Source: Bacteroidota bacterium
GTDB taxonomy: Bacteria; Bacteroidota; Bacteroidia; Cytophagales; Cyclobacteriaceae
Assembly: GCA_018266395.1 (NCBI GenBank)
Contig: JAFEAM010000015.1
Coordinates: forward strand, 1 to 64,000
Length of the DNA: 64,000 bases
Direction of reading: 5' to 3'
The notes beneath the pieces are model-generated. The model was given only the letters and a program-made list of their open reading frames with translations, had not been told where the DNA came from and ran no database searches. Both the position numbers and the translations under genes were made by a program. The stretch's first letter is position 1, and every line of letters begins with the position of its first letter. Of this stretch, positions 15,868 through 21,616 are shown piece after piece.

Positions 15868-15914
15868 TGAGAGTTCAAGGTTAGCCCCGACATTCATCGT
15901 CGGGTTCAAAGTTC
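15868..15914. repeat. Inverted copy of the GGCTAACCTTGAAC repeat
   Basis: GAGTTCAAGGTTAGCCCCGA, CATTCATCGTCGGGTTCAAA. Matches 5753-5816 in the opposite orientation. It fills the gap between the convergent ends of the ABC permease and the esterase gene. Confidence 0.75.
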
Positions 15915-15916
15915 AA

Positions 15917-17326
15917 TCACTTCTTCACCTCCGTCATAATCACCTCCCAATCATCCGTCCTGAAGGGTGACACCGGCAGGCCTTCCTTGTTGAAGAGGTT
16001 GCCGACGGCGTCGTTGGAGAAGGAGAAGCGCACGGCAACCGGCACTTTCACTTCTTTGGCGGAGACGACCACGGTGCTGCCCTCGATCTTCGCGATGGCA
16101 GGATAGAACTTCTTGTCCTCGCCTGCAATAGAGAATTCCTTCGGATCGCCGCCAAAACTGATGAGTCCGACTTCTGCATAGTCGAAACTGATGCGAATCT
16201 TTCCTTTTTCCGCAGTCATCGACTTGTATACCGGCGACTTATACCCGGGAGTACGATGATTATACATCTCCGAAAGTGCCAACATGGCCAGTCTTTCACC
16301 AACTGGCTTTTTGAACTTCGGATGGATGTCTTTGATATTGTCCACCTTGTCGGACACCACCACCATACCGGTTTTGGGAACAGTCAGTGTCTTCGCCTGC
16401 TGTTCGCGGATTAGTGCCGCCTCAAAATCTCTGCCGTAGCCAGAGAACGGGGCAATCTGAACAAAGTAGAAAGGAAACTCCCTCCCGAAATCTGCGCGCC
16501 AGCTTTCAATCATGGTGCGCATCAGTTGCGCATATGTAGATGGTGAGGCAGTGTTGCTCTCTCCCTGGTACCAGATAGCGCCGGCAACACCATAAGGCAC
16601 GAGAGGGCGGATCATGGAATTGTATGTGGAGCCGGCATTCTTAGGCCACCACTTTATCTCGTTGAGCTTTTCCCACGAAGCCTTCAGATCGGCATTGGCA
16701 TTTACCTTTTCTTCCGGCGTCCACACCTCCGCAGGGGTTCCGCCCCAGCTCACGTTGATGAGACCCACGGGTATCTTCATGGTGGCATTTAACTTCTTAC
16801 CGAAGAAATAACCCACGGCACTGAAACGCTTCATTGTCTCAGGGCTGCACAGTTCCCAGGTTCCTTCACCGTGCTCCTGCGGTGTTGCTGCGCCGGACTT
16901 GTTCACATGAAATAGTCTTATATCAGGGAAGTTGGCCTTGGGCATGTCTTCCGCGGCATCGGCGACACCGTTGTTCATACTCCACTCCATGTTGGATTGT
17001 CCGGAACAAATCCACACTTCTCCGATCATCACATCATAAATGGTAAGGTCCGTGTTCCCACGGATAAGTATCGTATAGGGACCCCCGGCAGCCGGCGTCT
17101 TCACTTTAAGAGACCATTTGGCATAATTGGTGGCCATCGTCTTCACGGTATCCTCAGACCAGGATGGCTTAACCTTGATATCCTCGCCTGGGCCAGACCA
17201 ACCCCAGAGTGTCACTTCGGATTGCTGCTGCAAAACCATATGATCGCCGATGACGGCGGGGAGGCGGATCTGGGAAGAGGCGGCAAGCGCCGGGAGAAAG
17301 AAAAGGATAGGGAGAATACGTTTCAT
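15917..17326 (-). CDS. Sialate O-acetylesterase (SGNH family)
   Basis: About 469 residues from the ATG at 17326, which gives the signal peptide MKRILPILFFLPALAASSQ. An N-terminal beta-domain (LPAVIGDHMVLQQQSEVTLW) is followed by an SGNH hydrolase with GQSNMEW (nucleophile Ser in block I) and AIWYQGESNT further on; VQIAPF and the DIHP motif near the C-terminus fit the catalytic Asp/His block. It removes O-acetyl groups from sugars such as sialic acids or plant glycans. Periplasmic. Isolated, so the glycan context is unknown. Confidence 0.93.
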   Translation of the reverse strand: MKRILPILFFLPALAASSQIRLPAVIGDHMVLQQQSEVTLWGWSGPGEDIKVKPSWSEDTVKTMATNYAKWSLKVKTPAAGGPYTILIRGNTDLTIYDVMIGEVWICSGQSNMEWSMNNGVADAAEDMPKANFPDIRLFHVNKSGAATPQEHGEGTWELCSPETMKRFSAVGYFFGKKLNATMKIPVGLINVSWGGTPAEVWTPEEKVNANADLKASWEKLNEIKWWPKNAGSTYNSMIRPLVPYGVAGAIWYQGESNTASPSTYAQLMRTMIESWRADFGREFPFYFVQIAPFSGYGRDFEAALIREQQAKTLTVPKTGMVVVSDKVDNIKDIHPKFKKPVGERLAMLALSEMYNHRTPGYKSPVYKSMTAEKGKIRISFDYAEVGLISFGGDPKEFSIAGEDKKFYPAIAKIEGSTVVVSAKEVKVPVAVRFSFSNDAVGNLFNKEGLPVSPFRTDDWEVIMTEVKK

Positions 17327-17671
17327 CGGAATAGGTTTTCTGATGTTTGAATGTAGTGAGGGGGAGTGAGAAATCAAATGGATGGAGCTGTGGGCACGAG
17401 AGAAGAGAATGCAGGCTCACGCAGGAGGCGCAGAGCTCGCAGAGATTATTTTGGAAGAACAAGGTTATCTGATCATCATGTGAATACCCGATGCAGAAAG
17501 CGAAAGCTGAATGACAGGTTCACGCAGAGGCGCAGAGCTCGCAGAGTAATGCATGTAAATATATAGACCTACTTCATTTGATGTATCCAATCATCCCTAA
17601 TTTACAAGTACAGACTACCCTTTAACTTCAATAATCTCTGCGTACTCCGCGCCTCTGCGTGAAACAACTTA
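17327..17671. other. Non-coding gap with repeat elements
   Basis: Contains a half-copy of the MITE-like end at 17416-17450 (CTCACGCAGGAGGCGCAGAG, CTCGCAGAGATTATTTTGGA) and the full element at 17519-17663. No gene supported. Confidence 0.75.
17519..17663 (-). mobile_element. MITE-like element, copy 3 (inverted)
   Basis: Starts TTCACGCAGAGGCGCAGAGC and ends CGCGCCTCTGCGTGAA. Read on the minus strand, the interior (GATTATTGAAGTTAAAGGGT, AGTCTGTACTTGTAA, GGATGATTGGATAC, AAATGAAGTAGG) matches copies 1 and 2. It ends 9 bp from the stop codon of the GxxExxY gene. Confidence 0.8.
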
Positions 17672-18058
17672 TTATTCAAGCTTATTAACAATTCTTCTAA
17701 TTCCAAACTTGATTAGCTCCACATTGAAATTAATCAGCAGTCCAACGTGAACGTCCGCGAGCCTGAGGTATGTGAGCAGTTGTTTAGCATGAACTGGTAA
17801 TACCTGTTCCACGGACTTTATTTCCAAGATCACTCTGTTCTCAACAATCATATCAGCCCGATAGCCCATCTCGAGTTTCACACTTTCATATACAATAGGT
17901 ATGGGCACCTGTCTTTCAAACTTGAGCCCAGCCATATTCAATTCATACGCAAGTGTATGTTCATAGGCTGACTCCAGCAGACCCGGACCGAGCCGCCGAT
18001 GTATTTTCAACGCACAATCAATCACAACGCCAGTGATATGGTTTTCGCTAGTCATCAT
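17672..18058 (-). CDS. GxxExxY protein (PD-(D/E)XK nuclease-like)
   Basis: 128 residues, full length. The naming motif is at about 26-32 (GLLESAY within LGPGLLESAYEHTLAYEL). The nuclease-fold motif follows: GYRADMIVENRVILEIKSVE, with D69, E79 and K81 in the D...ExK arrangement, and HAKQLLTYLRL containing Q93, then GLLINFN near the end. The biological role of the family is not established. Here the gene is bracketed by the TTCACGCAGAGGCGC repeat: the complete element ends 9 bp 3', and three further repeat copies lie upstream (18150-18520). Confidence 0.93.
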   Translation of the reverse strand: MMTSENHITGVVIDCALKIHRRLGPGLLESAYEHTLAYELNMAGLKFERQVPIPIVYESVKLEMGYRADMIVENRVILEIKSVEQVLPVHAKQLLTYLRLADVHVGLLINFNVELIKFGIRRIVNKLE

Positions 18059-18099
18059 TTAAGTAAAAATAGCCTGGACCAATTTCCGGCGCAATCCGG

Positions 18100-18540
18100 T
18101 TTTCATTACAATGTGAAGCCTCTAAGCAATACAACAATCAATCACAAATAATCCTCTGCGAGCTCTGCGCCTCTGCGTGAAATAATTCCATCTTTTCACC
18201 CTCTCCAGTGTCTCCGGCACCACCGCGCATACCAGCGTATTCCCGTATGTCAAATCAATGATCTGGTTTTCATTACAATGTGGAGGCTCTAAGCAAGACA
18301 ACAATCAACAAATAATCCGCTGCGAGCTCTGCGCCTCTGCGTGAAATAATTCCAGCAATAGCCTCTTTTCACCCTCTCCACTGTTTCCAACACCACCGCG
18401 CAAACCAGCGTATTCCCGTATGTCAAATCAATGATCTGATTTTCATTACAATGTGAAGCCTCTAAGCAAGACAACAATCAACAAATAATCCTCTGCGAGC
18501 TCTGCGCCTCTGCGTGAAATAATTCCATCAATAGCCTCAG
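18100..18540 (-). repeat. Tandem repeat array of ~170 bp units containing YkgJ gene 3'-end fragments
   Basis: Units begin TTTTCATTACAATG at 18100, 18267 and 18440 (periods 167 and 173 bp). Each holds CTCTGCGCCTCTGCGTGAAA and, after it, CACCCTCTCCA...CGTATTCCCGTATGTCAAAT, the latter homologous to 18563-18635 inside the 3' end of the YkgJ gene. In translation the two fragments read IIDLTYGNTLVCAVV against IMDLTYKNTLVCPAV in the intact gene, then run into FTQRRRAR from the repeat. They are pseudogene fragments without start codons of their own. Confidence 0.85.
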
Positions 18541-18541
18541 G

Positions 18542-19030
18542 TCAGCTCTCGAATTCTCTTCTCACCCTCTCCACCATCTCCAGTACCGCAGGACAGACGA
18601 GCGTATTCTTGTAAGTCAGATCCATGATCTGCACCATCTTCTTCCGGTCTGTGTGGGGATACTCCCTGCAGGCCTTGGGCCGACTGTCATAGATTCTGCA
18701 CCTGTTATCATCTTCCAGAAACGGGCACGGCGATGATTTTAGTACCCAGTCCTTGTCCTCATCAACGCGAAGGTATTGCTCCACAAAAGAACCCGGCTTC
18801 ATTCGAAGGGCCTTTGCAGCACGCTCAATATCGGTTTGGTAAAATATGGGGCTTGTAGTCTTGCAACAGTTTGCACAAGTCAGACAGTCCATCTCAGCAA
18901 AGACCTCCTCATGCGCAGTATGAAAAGCATCGTCAACTTCTCTTGCATCGAGTTGAGAGAGTTTCTTGAGGAACGCCTTATTCTGCTTGGCCCGTGCCTG
19001 AGACGTTTTTCTGAACTGATCCAAATCCAT
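18542..19030 (-). CDS. YkgJ family zinc/iron-chelating cysteine cluster protein
   Basis: 162 residues. The cysteine cluster is CLTCANCC, SSPCPFLEDDNRCRIYDSRP and KACREYPH, the standard YkgJ (CxxCxxCC...C...C...C) pattern, preceded by a helical region (KNKAFLKKLSQLDAREVDDA type). Predicted metal-binding, possibly with an Fe-S cluster; role unknown. The 3' end is the source of the fragments in the tandem array just downstream. Its start codon is about 10 bp from a heptad array that would lie in its promoter region. Confidence 0.9.
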   Translation of the reverse strand: MDLDQFRKTSQARAKQNKAFLKKLSQLDAREVDDAFHTAHEEVFAEMDCLTCANCCKTTSPIFYQTDIERAAKALRMKPGSFVEQYLRVDEDKDWVLKSSPCPFLEDDNRCRIYDSRPKACREYPHTDRKKMVQIMDLTYKNTLVCPAVLEMVERVRREFES

Positions 19031-19040
19031 ACTTAAATAT

Positions 19041-19110
19041 ATCAGATTTCAGATTTCAGATCTCAGATAATCTCAGATCTCAAATTTCAGATCTCAGGTT
19101 TCAGGTGAAA
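19041..19110 (-). repeat. Heptad array TCAGATY, left arm
   Basis: TCAGATT, TCAGATT, TCAGATC, TCAGATAA, TCTCAGATC, TCAAATT, TCAGATC, TCAGGTT, TCAGGTG: period 7 with one interruption. It overlaps the last codons of the four-helix-bundle gene (encoding HLKPEI) and is the inverse of 19637-19665. Confidence 0.9.
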
Positions 19111-19500
19111 GGTTAAGGGGCGGAATTTTGTGCCGGTATATTCGCTTTGTTTAACGTAGTGAATAAAGCCCGCCAGCATTTTTGAAATGGATACAACATC
19201 TCTGTACAATTCATCGAATTCCTCTTGCGTGAAGTGACCTCTATCACGGGCTCTGTACAACTGCGACCTTAGCTCTCCCGCCGAACCTTTCGCAACAGAG
19301 AGGAATTGAATCAATTCTCTCCTCCCATCCCGCTCGTATCCTTCCGCAATGTTATCTGTAATAGATCCTGCGGATCTCAGGATCTGGTCTTTCAATCCAA
19401 AATCCTTCTTGAGCGAACTATTCTCGCTTAGTTCAAAAACTCTTCGGCATAGGTCATTTGCCTTTTGCCATACCGGTAGTTCTTCAAAAGTTGCACCCAT
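19087..19500 (-). CDS. Four helix bundle protein (IVP/S23 family), second copy
   Basis: 137 residues from the ATG at 19500 (MGATFEELPVWQKANDLCRR); the frame extends to 19602, but the family starts at EELPVWQKA. Typical strings: LPVWQKANDLCRRVFELSEN, FGLKDQILRSAGSITDNIAE, GYERDGRRELIQFLSVAKGS, AGELRSQLYRARDRGHFTQE. It belongs to a different subgroup from the copy at 13065 (LPVWQKA versus LEVYKLS), so the two are not a recent duplication. It is again framed by inverted heptad arrays, and the terminal HLKPEI is encoded by array sequence. Confidence 0.9.
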   Translation of the reverse strand: MGATFEELPVWQKANDLCRRVFELSENSSLKKDFGLKDQILRSAGSITDNIAEGYERDGRRELIQFLSVAKGSAGELRSQLYRARDRGHFTQEEFDELYRDVVSISKMLAGFIHYVKQSEYTGTKFRPLTFHLKPEI

Positions 19501-19636
19501 TGTTACGATGATCAGGCCCAAATAAAATCCGAATTTGTACATATAAGAATGGTAAGCCCTGCCTGTTTTCCTGATCTTCTTGCCGATCGTGGACAAATGC
19601 ATTCCACTTTTGTCAAAACCCGATCAGCGGAACCAT

Positions 19637-19665
19637 GAAATCTGAGATCTGAGATCTGAAATTTT
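19637..19665 (+). repeat. Heptad array, right (inverted) arm
   Basis: GAAATCTGAGATCTGAGATC followed by TGAAATTTT. It is the reverse complement of the units at 19041-19110 and lies between the divergent four-helix-bundle and DUF1801 genes. Confidence 0.85.
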
Positions 19666-19691
19666 ATATATTTAATCATTATCAATAAAGT

Positions 19692-20102
19692 ATGGCCGAA
19701 CTAAAGACAAAGAAATCAAAATCAAGCGTCAGTGAATTTTTGAAAGGAATCGAAAACCCACAACGGGTCAAAGACAGCAAGATCATGCTCAAAGTGATGA
19801 AGGAGGCCACAGGTGCCACCGCGAAGATGTGGGGACCGGCCATCATCGGGTTTGGTGATATGAAATTGAAATATGCCAGCGGGCGCGAACTCGACTGGTT
19901 TATCATGGGCTTCTCTCCCCGTAAGGAGGCGCTCGTGCTCTACCAACTGAGCCACGTCGATCCGAAAGCCCTCGGCACCATTCTGGGAAAAGTGAAAACC
20001 GGAAAAGGCTGCATCTACGTGAAGAGCCTCGAAGAAGTGGATACCGCTGCGCTCACCAAACTGCTTAAATCATCTGTGAAAACCTTAACCAAAGCCAAAT
20101 GA
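19692..20102 (+). CDS. DUF1801 domain-containing protein
   Basis: 136 residues of the YdhG-like DUF1801 fold: VSEFLKGIENPQRVKDSKIM, MWGPAIIGFGDMKLKYASGR, WFIMGFSPRKEALVLYQLSH, then TGKGCIYVKSLEEVD. A cytoplasmic protein of unknown biochemical function. Its stop overlaps the start of the M24 gene (ATGA at 20099-20102), so the two are probably co-translated although no functional link is known. Confidence 0.9.
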   Translation: MAELKTKKSKSSVSEFLKGIENPQRVKDSKIMLKVMKEATGATAKMWGPAIIGFGDMKLKYASGRELDWFIMGFSPRKEALVLYQLSHVDPKALGTILGKVKTGKGCIYVKSLEEVDTAALTKLLKSSVKTLTKAK

Positions 20103-21496
20103 CCTCCGACCGCCGATCTTTCCTCCGCAATATGGGACTGGGTCTCGCCGCCGCTTCACTGAGCGCCGAGGGACTTGCCGCCACACCTGCTGGAGGCTCT
20201 GAAAGTCTTTTCGTCACCGACCGTGTGCAACCCACCCCTGCCCCTATTGGCTATGACCGCCTCCCGTTGGAATGGTACAAGGCCACCACACAGCGGCTAA
20301 AAGACAAATTGAAAAGCAAAGGTGTCGACGCGATTCTGCTGGAGAGTGATCTGAACAAGGTGTACTTCTCAGGATGCTTCAGGCACAGCGGCGAGCGCAC
20401 GACCTGGGTCATGTTTCCCATGAACGAAAAGGACACAGCCTATTGGTATGCGCCTGCCATCGACCGTGACCTCATCCGCACGTGGTGGTGCACGGAGCTG
20501 GAATATTATTTCTGCTATCCCCATGCCGACGGTGGTTATCCCAACAAAGGCCAACTGGTCAAAGGAAACACGAAAGACATCTTTGTGTGGATGCTCGAAG
20601 GTCTGCGCAAGCGCGGTCTTGACGGAAAGACCATAGGCATTGACAAGAACCTCTCACCGGCACAACTGGAAACTGCCAAGAAGGTGTTGCCACAATCCAA
20701 GTGGGTGAACATCTTCGACGACTGCCTGGGGATGCGCATCATCAAGACGCCGGAAGAGATCGCATTGTTTCAGCGCGCTTACCGATACTTTGACAAGGTC
20801 CATGCCTTCTCCCGTGATTTCGTTCTGGAGCATGGTACGAATGTGACGGATTTCGAAATTGGCCAGGCCCTGCAGGCCTATGCCATCAAGCTCATGATGG
20901 CCGATGTGAAATATGACGGCCGTCCCCACACCGCTGTTGGTATCGACTCCACTGCCCACTATGTGCGCACGGGCGTGAGCACAGCCTATCCCCATCCGAA
21001 CCAGTTCTTCTACAACAAAGTGCAACGGGGACAACCCCTGTACATCAACACCGACATCAGCCTCGGAGGCATGGGAGGCGAAGGATACCGCAACTACCTA
21101 ATCGCACCGTGGACGGACAAGCAGGACAAGCTCTGGCAGGTCGTGGCGGAGACCGTGCAGATAATGGCGGAAGAAACCAAACCCGGCGTCCTCTGCTGCG
21201 ATGTGGCCTATAAGATCCACCAGCATCAGATCAAGAACGGCATGCAGGAATTTATCTATCACCGTCCGGGTCATGGAACCGGTCAGAATGGTGAAGGCCA
21301 CCAGGCGCCTTTCATAGCACTTGGTGACACCACGGTAATCCAGGAAGGAATGATGTTCTCCGTCGAGCCCGGAATGTATGACGAAGCCGGCGGCATCGGC
21401 GTCAACCCCAGCGACAATCTGCTCGTTACCAAAACCGGAAGCGTACTGCAGAGCAGGGTGCCGTTTTCGAAGGAGTGGAGTTATTTGAAAGTTTAG
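20099..21496 (+). CDS. Tat-exported M24 family (creatinase/Xaa-Pro peptidase-like) protein
   Basis: 465 residues. The N-terminus MTSDRRSFLRNMGLGLAAAS is a twin-arginine signal. A creatinase-N-like domain (~60-210) precedes the pita-bread domain. Motifs are recognisable but altered: INTDISLGGMGGEGYRN stands where the DxG...GYxxD block has its two Asp ligands (the second is Asn), GHGTGQNGEGHQAP keeps the His, FSVEPGMYDEAGG keeps the first Glu, and GVNPSDNLLVT has Ser where the second Glu ligand is expected. Catalysis may therefore be metal-independent, as in creatinase, or the site may differ. Export makes the periplasm the likely site. Confidence 0.88.
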   Translation: MTSDRRSFLRNMGLGLAAASLSAEGLAATPAGGSESLFVTDRVQPTPAPIGYDRLPLEWYKATTQRLKDKLKSKGVDAILLESDLNKVYFSGCFRHSGERTTWVMFPMNEKDTAYWYAPAIDRDLIRTWWCTELEYYFCYPHADGGYPNKGQLVKGNTKDIFVWMLEGLRKRGLDGKTIGIDKNLSPAQLETAKKVLPQSKWVNIFDDCLGMRIIKTPEEIALFQRAYRYFDKVHAFSRDFVLEHGTNVTDFEIGQALQAYAIKLMMADVKYDGRPHTAVGIDSTAHYVRTGVSTAYPHPNQFFYNKVQRGQPLYINTDISLGGMGGEGYRNYLIAPWTDKQDKLWQVVAETVQIMAEETKPGVLCCDVAYKIHQHQIKNGMQEFIYHRPGHGTGQNGEGHQAPFIALGDTTVIQEGMMFSVEPGMYDEAGGIGVNPSDNLLVTKTGSVLQSRVPFSKEWSYLKV

Positions 21497-21616
21497 GTGC
21501 TGGCGGCTGGGTGCTGGCGGCTGGCTTTGCACTCAAAGCCCAGGCATACTCTGCCTATTAAGTATTTGAGCCATGCCAGTCTTCGAACCCAGCAGCTAGC
21601 AGCCAGTAGCCAGCAC
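21497..21616. repeat. Inverted pair of heptad arrays, GCTGGCG type
   Basis: GTGCTGGCGGCTGGGTGCTG and continuing GCGGCTGGC units at 21498-21525, then an interior of ~60 bp, then AGCAGCTAGCAGCCAGTAGC, CAGCACC at 21590-21617. Period 7 in both arms and mutually complementary. It fills the whole gap between the convergent M24 and nuclease genes and reaches the stop codon of both. Confidence 0.85.

Noticed and set aside
18122-18477. Two ~60-codon frames ending in FTQRRRAR-type tails as toxin or peptide genes
   Set aside because: They are the duplicated 3' fragments of the YkgJ gene joined to the dispersed repeat and lack independent starts.
18100-18540. Regularly spaced direct repeats that could suggest a CRISPR array
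   Set aside because: Periods are 167 and 173 bp, the whole unit is repeated rather than a short repeat with unique spacers, and no cas genes are present.
13065-19500. Diversity-generating retroelement because of Avd-like four-helix proteins
   Set aside because: No reverse transcriptase or adenine-variable template repeat could be found in the window.
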